This document shows positions 1 through 6,570 of a stretch of DNA of 7,586 nucleotides, piece by piece. The stretch spans positions 1-7,586 of the forward strand of contig DATCPJ010000130.1 in NCBI GenBank assembly GCA_036570145.1, written 5' to 3'. A model generated the notes under the pieces. It was given only the letters and a program-made list of their open reading frames with translations. It made no database searches and had not been told where the DNA came from. The number at the start of each line of letters is the position of its first letter. The stretch's first letter is position 1. Both the position numbers and the translations under genes were made by a program. Origin of the DNA: UBA6019 sp036570145. GTDB taxonomy: Bacteria; Chloroflexota; Dormibacteria; Dormibacterales; Dormibacteraceae.

Positions 1-126
1 CTGAGCGGCCAGCCGGGCGCGACGGTCCCGGCCGGCAAGCTCCTCTTCCACACCGAGGAGAAGCGCTTCGGCGGGTCGGGGAAGCCGACGCTGGCGGCGC
101 CGGGAGCGATCCTGGTCGATCCTTAG
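1..126 (+). CDS. C-terminal end of a probable alpha-amylase-family (GH13) glycoside hydrolase, partial
   Basis: An open frame enters from the left edge and ends at TAG (124-126), giving 41 residues that start LSGQPGATVPAG and end in AILVDP. The stretch LLFHTEEKRFGGSG followed by a short loop and a final hydrophobic strand resembles the end of the C-terminal beta-sandwich of GH13 enzymes (trehalohydrolase TreZ and branching-enzyme types), where a 'T(D/E)(D/E)xR(F/Y)GG' turn is followed by a last 'lpPxsaxvl' strand. That match is by eye, and 41 residues carry no catalytic motif, so the exact enzyme cannot be told. If correct, the missing upstream part acts on alpha-glucans such as glycogen, maltodextrin or trehalose precursors in the cytoplasm. 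Codon usage is strongly G/C at third positions, which supports real coding. Nothing links it functionally to the thymidine kinase gene 238 bp downstream. Confidence 0.55.
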   Translation: MSGQPGATVPAGKLLFHTEEKRFGGSGKPTLAAPGAILVDP

Positions 127-204
127 GGTGCACCGCTTCCAGGATGCCCCGACAGATCGTCACTGGGTGCCCGAGATGCGAGGAGGCGCCGAGCATCACA
201 GCGA

Positions 205-222
205 ACGCACCGGTGGGTGCGT
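205..222 (+). terminator. Short GC-rich hairpin, possible terminator without U-tract
   Basis: ACGCACC (205-211) pairs perfectly with GGTGCGT (216-222) around a 4-nt loop. It lies 79 bp after the stop of the upstream hydrolase gene. No T-run follows, so classical intrinsic termination is doubtful, though U-less hairpin terminators have been proposed in high-GC actinobacteria. It may be a weak terminator, an attenuator or chance. Confidence 0.3.
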
Positions 223-270
223 GAGCGAGAAGCGCAGAAGCCGACGACGCAGATCGCGCGCACAGGGGCG

Positions 271-293
271 GGTCTTCGGCCTAGCCGAAGATC
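271..293 (+). terminator. Strong hairpin upstream of thymidine kinase, possible terminator
   Basis: TCTTCGGC (273-280) is the exact reverse complement of GCCGAAGA (284-291), with a 3-nt loop CTA. The stem extends by one G-U and one G-C pair to 271-293. It lies between the upstream gene and the thymidine kinase promoter, which suits a terminator insulating the two transcripts. There is no U-tract. Because the stem is nearly symmetrical, a regulator operator is an alternative. Confidence 0.35.
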
Positions 294-324
294 AGGCGGC
301 CCGCTAGGGCCTGCCCACTGTCGG

Positions 325-353
325 GTGACCCCGGAGGCGGTGCGCCCTAGACT
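325..353 (+). promoter_or_regulatory. Likely promoter of the thymidine kinase gene, near-leaderless
   Basis: GTGACC (325-330) and TAGACT (348-353) are separated by 17 bp and match the -35 (TTGACN) and -10 (TANNNT) patterns of housekeeping sigma factors in high-GC actinobacteria. A start site about 7 bp after the -10 would fall near 360, only a few bases before the ATG at 365. No Shine-Dalgarno sequence precedes that ATG. Both facts point to a leaderless or near-leaderless mRNA. Confidence 0.5.
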
Positions 354-364
354 CTTCCAGCGAA

Positions 365-931
365 ATGGCCAAGGGCTCGCTGACCGTCATCACCGGGCCG
401 ATGTTCTCGAACAAGAGCGGCGAGCTGATCCGGCTCGCCACCGTCCACCGAATCGCGGGCCGCAAGGTTGGCCTGTTCAAGCATTCGCTCGACGACCGCT
501 ACGAGGGCCTCGAGCGGATCTCGACCCACGGCGGCCAGTCGGCGGAGGCAGAGCCGGTGGGCAGCTCGGCGACGATCGGCCTGCTCGCCGGCAGCTATGA
601 GGTGATCGCCGTCGACGAGGCGCAGTTCTTCGACGACGGCCTGGCCGAGGTCTGTGCGGGCCTCGTCGAGGACGGCCTGACCGTCATCGTCGCCGGCCTC
701 GACCGCAACTTCAAGGGCGAGCCGTTCGGCCCGATGGCGGAGCTGATGGCGCTGGCGGACGACGTGATGAAGCTGCGCGCCGTCTGTATGAAGTGCCGTT
801 CGCTGGAGGGTTCGATGACCCAACGGTTGATCGACGGCAGACCCGCGTCACGGAAGAGCCCGGTGATCCTGATCGGCGCGGCGGAGACCTACGAGGCTCG
901 CTGCCGCAACTGCCACGAGCTGCCCGACTGA
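365..931 (+). CDS. tdk: Thymidine kinase (type II, zinc-binding)
   Basis: This 188-residue cytosolic enzyme phosphorylates thymidine (and deoxyuridine) with ATP to dTMP in nucleoside salvage. The length is typical of TK1-like kinases. The P-loop is GPMFSNKS (11-18), the Walker B/catalytic segment is DEAQFF (84-89, catalytic base E85), the substrate-lasso segment GLDRNFKGEPF is at 111-121, and Y176 lies in the thymidine-binding stretch. The structural zinc site is complete: C141, C144, C180, C183. The P-loop is odd because the normally invariant Gly before the Lys is Asn16 (codon AAC). The remaining conserved residues are intact, so the gene looks functional. The ATG at 365 is chosen because the P-loop follows 10 residues later, as usual, and because the promoter ends just upstream. 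No Shine-Dalgarno is visible. It is a single-gene transcript facing a convergent operon. Confidence 0.96.
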   Translation: MAKGSLTVITGPMFSNKSGELIRLATVHRIAGRKVGLFKHSLDDRYEGLERISTHGGQSAEAEPVGSSATIGLLAGSYEVIAVDEAQFFDDGLAEVCAGLVEDGLTVIVAGLDRNFKGEPFGPMAELMALADDVMKLRAVCMKCRSLEGSMTQRLIDGRPASRKSPVILIGAAETYEARCRNCHELPD

Positions 932-1158
932 ATCACGGCCCTTTGGTTCGAGGGACGGCAATAGCCATCCCAGGACGATGCACCACAAAGATACGGAGAG
1001 CACGAAGACTTCAGAGAGAATCGGGAGGTAGAAACCGCACCGGCTTTCCCAGGAGGTGAGCCGCTAAATTCCTCTTCCTCGGTGCGTCTTGGTGTCTTTC
1101 GTGACTTTGTGGTTTTTAGATCCGTTTTGGTCTCGCCTGATCTCGAAAAGAGTTCAGC
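932..1158. other. Convergent intergenic region
   Basis: This 227-bp gap lies between the stop of thymidine kinase (plus) and the stop of the MBL hydrolase (minus). Its main content is the inverted-repeat element at 982-1113. Outside that element I see only weak pairings, for example CCCT/AGGG around 944-956. No small gene with a ribosome binding site was found on either strand. Confidence 0.55.
982..1113. repeat. 132-bp element with 28-bp imperfect inverted ends (MITE/REP-like)
   Basis: The left arm (982-1009) begins ACCACAAAG, and the reverse complement of the right arm (1086-1113) begins with the same ACCACAAAG. The two arms agree at 21 of 28 positions without gaps. The interior (1010-1085) has no convincing gene. 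The arms are clearly less GC-rich than flanking DNA. The core resembles the 'CTTCGTGTCTTTGTGGTT'-type sequence that I recall from intergenic regions of many unrelated bacteria; that is recollection, not a search. The element sits between the converging ends of the thymidine kinase and MBL hydrolase genes. On the plus strand the right arm is followed by TTTTT (1113-1117), so the transcript could fold into a long hairpin before a U-tract and terminate tdk transcription. It encodes no transposase, so if mobile it would be non-autonomous. Confidence 0.65.
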
Positions 1159-1845
1159 CTAATGCGGGTGTCCGTGTGCCCGGTGAGCGACGCGCGTGTC
1201 GTGACAGAAATGCACCGCCTCGGGGTTGCGGTCGCGGACACGACGCAATGACTCGCGCCAGGCCGTAGCGTCGGCGGCCTGGCCGATGATGCGGTCGACC
1301 TGGAGATCCTCGAAGGAGTCGAAGATGTCCTTCGTATAAGCGGCGTCGCCGATGAAGAGCTGTTCCCCGTCCTCCGCGTCCACGACCACGCTCTGATGGC
1401 CGGCCGTGTGCCCTGGGGTCGGGATGACCCGCACCCCGGGTGCGATCTCGGCCTCGCCGTCGATGAGCTCGAAGCGGGCGCCGGCAAAGTCGAACCACTC
1501 GCTCGTCAGCGTCTCCTCCCGCCGCGCCCGCTCCAGCTCCGGCCTCTGGATGTAGAAGGGCGCGTGCCGAAAGACCGCGTTCTGGCCGCAGTGATCCCAG
1601 TGCAGATGAGTGTTGACGACGATCCGCACGTCGGCCGGCGAGAGGTCGTGCTCGGCGAGCGCGGCGGCCATCTGCTCGTTGACGATGTCCCAGTGGCGGA
1701 TGATCTCCGCCGGCGGATCGCCGATCCCGGTGTCGACCAGGATTGCGCCGGCGCTCGGGTGCTTCAGAACGAAGCCGTGGACCGGGGCGTCGAAAGGCCG
1801 GCTCCGGTTGCTCACCCTCCCCAGGTGCAGCCGTACGACCTCCAC
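1159..1845 (-). CDS. Metallo-beta-lactamase-fold hydrolase, AHL-lactonase-like
   Basis: A 228-residue MBL-fold protein with a full dinuclear metal site: THLHWDH (H80, H82, D84, H85), H146 in the TPGHTAGH segment, D167 in FIGDAAY, and H215. The early LVDTGIGD strand (36-43) is typical of the family. The layout resembles N-acyl-homoserine lactonase-type hydrolases, but substrate cannot be read from sequence; other lactones or esters are possible. There is no signal peptide, so it is probably cytosolic. The C-terminus is His-rich (HRAHGHPH). I take GTG at 1845, four bases after the ctaB stop (1850-1852), because the fold begins at once with VEVVRLHLG; the longer open frame running back into ctaB has unlike composition and is rejected. 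No Shine-Dalgarno is visible, so translation is probably coupled to ctaB. It is the last gene of the operon. Confidence 0.85.
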   Translation of the reverse strand: MEVVRLHLGRVSNRSRPFDAPVHGFVLKHPSAGAILVDTGIGDPPAEIIRHWDIVNEQMAAALAEHDLSPADVRIVVNTHLHWDHCGQNAVFRHAPFYIQRPELERARREETLTSEWFDFAGARFELIDGEAEIAPGVRVIPTPGHTAGHQSVVVDAEDGEQLFIGDAAYTKDIFDSFEDLQVDRIIGQAADATAWRESLRRVRDRNPEAVHFCHDTRVAHRAHGHPH

Positions 1846-1849
1846 CGGA

Positions 1850-2743
1850 TCAGGCGAAGAGGCCGGCGACGGCGAGGATCGTGAAGAGCGCGGCCAGGTA
1901 GGCGATCGAGTATGCGAAGAGCGGCACCGTCCAGCGCCGGCCGCGCAGGTCGAGGACCGACACCCCGACCAGGCCCACCCCCAGCAGCACCGCACCGACC
2001 AGGTAGAGCGGCCCGGCGTCACCCGTGAAGTAGGGCACCAGGCTGACCGCCACCGTGGCCACGGCATAGCCGACGCTCTGCCGCTTGGTCGACTGCGCGG
2101 AGGTGACGACGGGCATCATCGGCACGCCCGCCTGCCGGTAGTCGCGAGCTATTACCTGCGCGAGCGCCCAGAAGTGCGGCGGCGTCCAGAGGAAGATCAC
2201 CAGGAAGAGGGAGACCGCCGTCAGGTCGAGGCCGCCGGTGACGGCCGCCCACCCGACCAGCGGCGGGATCGCGCCGGCGGCGCCGCCGATGACGATGTTC
2301 TGCGGGGTCGAGCGCTTGAGCCAGATCGTGTAGACGAAGACGTAGATCAGCGTGGCGAGCAGCGCCAGCCCGGCGGCGAGCAGGTTGGCCCAGGCCCAGA
2401 GCGCGGCGAAGGCGGCCGCGTTCATCGCGATGCCCAGGACGAGCGCGTGCCAGCCTGGGATGCGGCCGTCGGGGATCGGCCGCCGCCGGGTGCGCGACAT
2501 CTTGAGGTCGATGTCCCGGTCGTACCAGCAGTTGATCGCGTGGGCGCCGCCGGCGGCGAGGCTGCCTCCCACGATCACCGCCAGCATCGCCAGCAGATGC
2601 GGCCGGCCGTGGGCCGCCGTCACCATCGCGGCCAGTGCCGTCGCGACCAGCAGGCCCACGATCGTCGGCTTCGTCAGGCTCAGGTAGTCGGCAGCGACGT
2701 GGCGAAGTGAAGTCGTGGTTCGGGTCGCCTGGAGGGTGCTCAA
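1850..2743 (-). CDS. ctaB: Protoheme IX farnesyltransferase (heme O synthase)
   Basis: This 297-residue polytopic membrane protein of the UbiA prenyltransferase family transfers farnesyl from farnesyl diphosphate to heme B, giving heme O, the first step of heme A synthesis. The first Asp motif is NCWYDRDID (N71, D75, D79) followed by RTRRRP (84-89). The family signature YTIWLKRSTPQNIVIGGAAG spans 138-157, followed by WTPPHFWAL (186-194) and DYRQAGVPMMPVV (201-213). Length is normal. The start is TTG (2743-2741), within a TTGA overlap with the ctaA stop; no ATG or GTG gives a better N-terminus, and AGAGG lies 8 bases upstream as a Shine-Dalgarno. Pairing with ctaA directly upstream is functionally consistent. 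Its product is the substrate of CtaA. Confidence 0.96.
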   Translation of the reverse strand: MSTLQATRTTTSLRHVAADYLSLTKPTIVGLLVATALAAMVTAAHGRPHLLAMLAVIVGGSLAAGGAHAINCWYDRDIDLKMSRTRRRPIPDGRIPGWHALVLGIAMNAAAFAALWAWANLLAAGLALLATLIYVFVYTIWLKRSTPQNIVIGGAAGAIPPLVGWAAVTGGLDLTAVSLFLVIFLWTPPHFWALAQVIARDYRQAGVPMMPVVTSAQSTKRQSVGYAVATVAVSLVPYFTGDAGPLYLVGAVLLGVGLVGVSVLDLRGRRWTVPLFAYSIAYLAALFTILAVAGLFA

Positions 2744-3684
2744 GCCGGGCGCCTCTCGAGGGCGGTCACGCGCGAATCATCACCGATTTCGGAGGACCGA
2801 TCGGCCGCGGGCCTGAGGCTGATCACGGCAAGGGCCACGACGCCGGCCCAAACGGCGCTGGCGAGCATGATGTGGCCACCCTGCAGGACGGCCTGCTCAC
2901 CGGTGACCGCCACGAGGGCTCCGAGGACGATGTGGGCCAGCAAGAGGACCAGGGTGCCGCCGGCGAACGCGCCCACGCCCGGGACCTGGCGGTGGCGGCG
3001 CAGGGCAGAGGTGAGAAGGAACAGCAGCACGAGGGTGACCGCTCCGACGGTGAGCCGGTGGAGCGTGTCGAAGAAGGCGACGCCCGAGAAGTCGGGACTG
3101 AAGCCGCTGCCGCAGAGCGGCCAGGACTTGCAGACGAGGTCGGCGCTTGTCGCCACCACCGCGGAGCCGGTCAGCAGCATCAGGTAGGTGAGGCCTGCCG
3201 CGAGCAGCGCCAGCCGTGCGAAGGGGCGATCCGGGAACGCCGCAGCCGGGGCGGGCCCGGCGAGTATGAAGATGGCGACCATCAAGGCGAGGATCACCAG
3301 CGCGATCGCCAGGTGGACGAGGACCAGCACCGGCGCCAGCAGGTTGGCGACGACCTGCCAGCCGAGCAGGCCCTCCGCCACCACCGTGAGCAGGGTCGCC
3401 AGCGTCAGCCAGGTGACGGTCGTCCGCCGGCCGCGGTAGAGCCAGAAGCCGGCGACCAAGGTCAGGATGACGAGCAGGCCGAAGAGCGCTCCGTCGGCGC
3501 GGTGGCTGTACTCGACGATGGCGTGGAAGGTCGGGGGCGGATAGGGCTTGCCGTAGCAGGTCGGCCAGTCGGGGCAGCCGAGCCCCGAACCGGAGACTCG
3601 TACCAGGCCTCCGAGCGTGATCTGGAGGTAGCCCGACAGCGCGGTGATCCCGGCGAGCGCGCGGAATCGGCGGGCGGTCAGCAT
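2740..3684 (-). CDS. ctaA: Heme A synthase (COX15/CtaA family)
   Basis: This 314-residue integral membrane enzyme oxidises the C8 methyl of heme O to the formyl group of heme A, needed by aa3-type cytochrome oxidases. About eight membrane segments form two similar halves. Heme-ligand histidines are in place: H61 (in EYSHR) and H124 in the first half, H209 (TLHR) and H271 (QGGH) in the second. E58 matches the conserved catalytic-region Glu. Each half has an extracytoplasmic Cys pair: C37/C43 in GLGCPDWPTCYGK and C185/C191 in LVCKSWPLCG, as in Bacillus subtilis CtaA. A hydrophilic tail of about 22 residues follows the last helix. The ATG at 3684 is directly preceded by a TAGACT hexamer, so an internal leaderless promoter may add to read-through from the permease gene 22 bp upstream. 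The stop overlaps the ctaB start by four bases. Confidence 0.96.
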   Translation of the reverse strand: MLTARRFRALAGITALSGYLQITLGGLVRVSGSGLGCPDWPTCYGKPYPPPTFHAIVEYSHRADGALFGLLVILTLVAGFWLYRGRRTTVTWLTLATLLTVVAEGLLGWQVVANLLAPVLVLVHLAIALVILALMVAIFILAGPAPAAAFPDRPFARLALLAAGLTYLMLLTGSAVVATSADLVCKSWPLCGSGFSPDFSGVAFFDTLHRLTVGAVTLVLLFLLTSALRRHRQVPGVGAFAGGTLVLLLAHIVLGALVAVTGEQAVLQGGHIMLASAVWAGVVALAVISLRPAADRSSEIGDDSRVTALERRPA

Positions 3685-3691
3685 GCCACGA

Positions 3692-3697
3692 AGTCTA
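3692..3697 (-). promoter_or_regulatory. Possible -10 element of an internal leaderless promoter for ctaA-ctaB
   Basis: TAGACT on the minus strand ends seven bases before the ctaA ATG, so transcription starting about seven bases downstream would begin at the start codon itself. The same hexamer precedes tdk. No good -35 is seen at 17-18 bp spacing, where the sequence is the 3' end of the permease gene. This would let heme A synthesis genes be expressed apart from the upstream part of the operon. Confidence 0.35.
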
Positions 3698-3706
3698 GTG
3701 TTCGGA

Positions 3707-5515
3707 CTACTCCTCGTAGCGGCTGCGGACGAGGAGGAAGGCGGAGGCGAAGGTGACCAGCAGGATGCCCGGCGACCAGCCGATGCCGTCCCCGAAGGGG
3801 TCGTACTGGGAGAGGTCGGCGTAGATCGCGAGCACGCTCACCGCCAGGCAGACCAGCAGTCCGAGGATTACCCGGAGCCTGCCCGCCCGCTCCAGCATCA
3901 GCTGAAAGCGCCGGCGTCGGTGGTGGCGCTCGTGCTCCACCGAGACCGACTCCGGAAGCGGCTCGTCGCGGATGCGCTCGGGGTGCTTCAGGCGGACCCG
4001 GGCCGAATGCGGGATGACGAGCGGCTGGTGCTGCACCTCGCGGTCGGGGGGCGGCGGCACCGCGAGGGGCTCCCAGAGGAACTGCCGGCTGTACCTGCGG
4101 TATGCGATGAAGGCGACGACGCCAAGGGCGACCCAGCCCGCGAAGATATAGGAGGAGTACTCGATGTTCTGGGCGACCAGCTGGGTGAAGACGGCGCCGA
4201 TCGCGAGCGCCCCGACCACCGAGAGGACCGGTATGGAGGCCCGCCCGAAGGGGATGTTGATCGGCATCTGGTAGGGCCGGTAGAGCTCCGGCGAGACGTA
4301 GCGCAGACGCATCACGGCGAGGTGGGCTGTGCAGAAGGCGAAGGTCGCCGCCAGCGAGTAGGTCGCGGCGAGCAGCGCAAGCTTGCCGGGAAGCACGAGG
4401 ACGGCGGCGGCGACGCCGAACACCACGATCGAGATGTAGGGCGTCTTGAACCTCGGGTGAAGGCTCGCGAACTGCCTGGGGATGAGCTTGTTCGTGCCCA
4501 GCGAGTAGCTGAGGCGGGAGATCCCGATGAGGCCGGCGTTGGTCGCGATGACAAGGATCGTGAAGGCGAGGATCGCGACCCAAACGCCCGCCCAGTAGGC
4601 AAGCGCTCCGGGCTTGAAGAAGGTGACGATTCCCGCCACCGGGTCCTGGGCCCACTTGGTGCCGAGCTCGGTGAAGTACAGACCGTGGGCCGCGTCGTAA
4701 TGGACCGGGAAGACGCTCATCCCGATCGTCGGCAGGAAGGCCGAGACGAAGAGCACCGCGGCGATCACGAAGAAGGTCGCCCGGGGCACGGTCCGGCCCG
4801 GGTTCTTGGCCTCCTCCGACATGTTCGAGATGGTTTCGATGCCGGTGTAGGAAACCATCGCGATGGAGACGCTGGCAAGGAAGTTGCCCCACGTCGGGGC
4901 GACACCCCAGTGGATGTTGCTGAGGACGACCTGGATGTTCAGGAGGAGGAAGATGCCGAGGACGACGAGGACCACCTGGGTGCCCAGGTCGAGCACCGCG
5001 AGGCTCAGGTTGAGGACGCTCGACTCCTGGATGCCGACGACGTTGATCGCCATCAGGAGGGCGATCAGCACGACCGTCGCGATGCCGTGGAGACTCGCAT
5101 CGGTGAGGAAGTGGAAGACCGGAAAGACGGTCAGGTAGGCGATCCCCGTGTAAGCCGAGATGGCGACCGTCGCGGTGTAGTTGAGGAGCTGGATCCAGCC
5201 AACCAGGAACCCGGTCGGCTCGTTGAACGCTCGCCGTGCGAAGGAGGAGCTGCCGCCGGCCTGGGGAACCGCGGCGGTGCCCTCGGCGTAGTTGAGCGCG
5301 GTCGTCACGAAGATGCAGCCCGCGAGCAGGAAGGCCAGCGGCGTGAGGCCGAGCGCGATGGCCGCGGTGACCCCGAGCGCGTAGTAGATGCTCGACCCGA
5401 CGTTGCCGTAGCAGGCCGCGAAGAGGGCGCCGGTGCCAAGGGTCCGGGGCAGCTTGGCGCCCCGGGTGAGCACCACGCGGACGTCGCCCGGCCGCTGTCC
5501 GCGCCGCTCTTTCAT
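3707..5515 (-). CDS. APC-superfamily amino acid permease with C-terminal two-helix extension
   Basis: A 602-residue membrane transporter of the amino acid-polyamine-organocation superfamily, probably a secondary carrier; the substrate is unknown. GNVGSSIYYALG (37-48) is the unwound substrate-site region of TM1, SYTGIETISN (222-231) corresponds to TM6, and EEAKNPGRTVPRA (234-246) is the conserved loop that follows. About twelve helices end near 472. A charged, Pro/His/Arg-rich cytoplasmic linker (about 473-547, including PPPP and HHRRRR) leads to two further helices (about 549-567 and 580-597) and the end RSRYEE. The usual APC core is about 450-500 residues, so the tail is an addition. The ATG at 5515 is chosen because it forms an ATGA overlap with the PLD-like gene and lies 25 residues before TM1. 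The frame is open for 100 more codons upstream, but that part lies inside the PLD gene and has shadow-like composition. No Shine-Dalgarno is visible, so translation is likely coupled. Confidence 0.9.
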   Translation of the reverse strand: MKERRGQRPGDVRVVLTRGAKLPRTLGTGALFAACYGNVGSSIYYALGVTAAIALGLTPLAFLLAGCIFVTTALNYAEGTAAVPQAGGSSSFARRAFNEPTGFLVGWIQLLNYTATVAISAYTGIAYLTVFPVFHFLTDASLHGIATVVLIALLMAINVVGIQESSVLNLSLAVLDLGTQVVLVVLGIFLLLNIQVVLSNIHWGVAPTWGNFLASVSIAMVSYTGIETISNMSEEAKNPGRTVPRATFFVIAAVLFVSAFLPTIGMSVFPVHYDAAHGLYFTELGTKWAQDPVAGIVTFFKPGALAYWAGVWVAILAFTILVIATNAGLIGISRLSYSLGTNKLIPRQFASLHPRFKTPYISIVVFGVAAAVLVLPGKLALLAATYSLAATFAFCTAHLAVMRLRYVSPELYRPYQMPINIPFGRASIPVLSVVGALAIGAVFTQLVAQNIEYSSYIFAGWVALGVVAFIAYRRYSRQFLWEPLAVPPPPDREVQHQPLVIPHSARVRLKHPERIRDEPLPESVSVEHERHHRRRRFQLMLERAGRLRVILGLLVCLAVSVLAIYADLSQYDPFGDGIGWSPGILLVTFASAFLLVRSRYEE

Positions 5516-6570
5516 CCGGGCCCCGGGAGCGCCACTCGATACTTGGCCATGATCTTCTCGATGTAGGCGGCGCAGAGGTCGGCGAGGGCGGCGTTCTCGA
5601 TCTCGAGGACGTTCTCGGCGTTCATCTCGCCGCTGTGGGAGAGGTTGTAGCTTCCCACGAAGACGGTGTCGTCCGCGACGGTCATCTTCGCGTGCATGAA
5701 GTCGTGGACGGACCCGATCGCATAGGGCGTGGTGACCTTGGAGGCGAAAAGGCCGCTGGCGGCGACGGCCCGGAAGGCCTCCACCTTCCAGCCCGAGAGC
5801 GCGTTCTTCGACCACTGCCGCTGCACCTCGTCCATCTGGGTGCGGTCGTAGATCCCCTGGAGGTCGGAGCGAGGGCTCTTGATCAGCTCAGCGAGGGTCC
5901 CGAGCACGGGCCCCGAGGTGATCACGGGCGAGGCGATGCGCACCCGGCGGGTGGCCGCGGCGACCCGGTTGGCGATCTCGTGCGACATCTTCTGGCCGCG
6001 CCCGGGAGAGAAGAAGGGGCGCAGGCGGATGCCGGGTAGCTCTACCCAGGGTGCCGAGAACTTCCCCGAGGCGGAGACATCGCGGGTGGTCCAGAGGACC
6101 TCGAAGTCCTCGAGGTAGGCCGCGGCGAGCTCGGCCGAGTCAACCCGGACGATGACGTTCTCCTCCCGTGTCCAGGAGTCCGTCGTCCAGTTTGTCGAAC
6201 CGGTCCAGACGGAGGCCCGGTCGCGGATGACGTACTTGTGGTGCATCAGGTCGGGCACCCCGCTGACGGGGTGGAAGGGAACCTCCATCTGCTTCAAGAG
6301 ATCCCAGTCGACCTCGCTCGGAGGCGGTATCGGCCGCGGCCTGGGGTGGTCCTGGTTGAACACCACCCGGATTGCGACGCCGCGCGCCCGGGCAGCTCGC
6401 ACCGCGTCGAGCAGGGTCTGCGCCGCCACGCCGGAGAGCCGCAGATCGTAGATCGCGATCTCCAGTGTCGAGGTCGCCGCAGAGAGGAACTGGGCGAGGA
6501 TCGAGGCGGTCCCCTCGGCGCTCTGGGCGCCATCCTCCAGGAAGGCGAACTCGATCGGCGGCGGCGTCAC
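5512..6570 (-). CDS. Phospholipase D-like protein with two HKD motifs
   Basis: A 352-residue PLD-superfamily protein with two complete catalytic motifs: H110-x-K112-x4-D117 followed by GSTNWT (124-129), and H293-x-K295-x4-D300 followed by GSYNLSHSGE (306-315). The two halves form one phosphodiesterase site that works through a phosphohistidine intermediate. Substrates in this superfamily range from phospholipids to DNA and RNA. There is no signal peptide or membrane helix, and the lack of N-terminal helices argues against a bacterial cardiolipin synthase. A cytosolic nuclease or other phosphodiesterase is therefore more likely, but this is inference. The start is GTG (6570-6568), in a GTGA overlap with the LOG gene stop. 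No Shine-Dalgarno is seen, so coupled translation is expected. Its own stop overlaps the permease ATG by four bases. Confidence 0.92.
   Translation of the reverse strand: MTPPPIEFAFLEDGAQSAEGTASILAQFLSAATSTLEIAIYDLRLSGVAAQTLLDAVRAARARGVAIRVVFNQDHPRPRPIPPPSEVDWDLLKQMEVPFHPVSGVPDLMHHKYVIRDRASVWTGSTNWTTDSWTREENVIVRVDSAELAAAYLEDFEVLWTTRDVSASGKFSAPWVELPGIRLRPFFSPGRGQKMSHEIANRVAAATRRVRIASPVITSGPVLGTLAELIKSPRSDLQGIYDRTQMDEVQRQWSKNALSGWKVEAFRAVAASGLFASKVTTPYAIGSVHDFMHAKMTVADDTVFVGSYNLSHSGEMNAENVLEIENAALADLCAAYIEKIMAKYRVALPGPG

Larger units (their letters stand above)
127..364. other. Intergenic region with two hairpins and a promoter
   Basis: This 238-bp stretch separates the end of the upstream hydrolase gene from the thymidine kinase gene. 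I see no convincing gene in it. It holds two perfect or near-perfect hairpins (205-222 and 271-293) and a -35/-10 pair just before 365; these are listed separately. No tRNA or riboswitch-like fold is apparent. Confidence 0.6.

Noticed and set aside
144..224. Possible 26-codon small gene with a CxxC motif upstream of tdk
   Set aside because: AGG abuts the ATG with no usable spacing, the frame is very short, and nothing else supports coding.
217..600. 127-codon plus-strand frame overlapping the start of tdk
   Set aside because: It runs through the promoter region and then out of frame across the conserved thymidine kinase. Its product is Arg/Pro-rich with no motif.
1846..2067. N-terminal extension of the MBL hydrolase into ctaB, starting at 2067
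   Set aside because: The added 74 residues lie entirely within ctaB and are Trp/Arg/Ser-rich shadow sequence. The MBL fold begins right after the GTG at 1845.
1610..3756. Long plus-strand open frames (366 and 373 codons) opposite ctaB and ctaA
   Set aside because: Both are mirror frames of conserved membrane-protein genes, hydrophilic and of low complexity. No ribosome binding site or domain supports them.
3678..4892. A 404-codon minus-strand frame overlapping the permease gene
   Set aside because: It is an alternate frame inside the permease gene and its product is Arg/Pro/Ala-rich without conserved motifs. The permease frame carries all the family motifs.
3644..5566. A very long plus-strand open frame (640 codons) opposite the permease gene
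   Set aside because: It is antisense to a clearly conserved APC permease. Its translation is dominated by Arg, Asp, Glu and Gly with no recognisable domain, as expected when a GC-rich gene is read on the other strand.
5516..5815. 100-residue N-terminal extension of the permease
   Set aside because: It overlaps the PLD-like gene, is Arg-rich shadow sequence, and the ATG at 5515 gives the same 4-base overlap pattern as the neighbouring genes.
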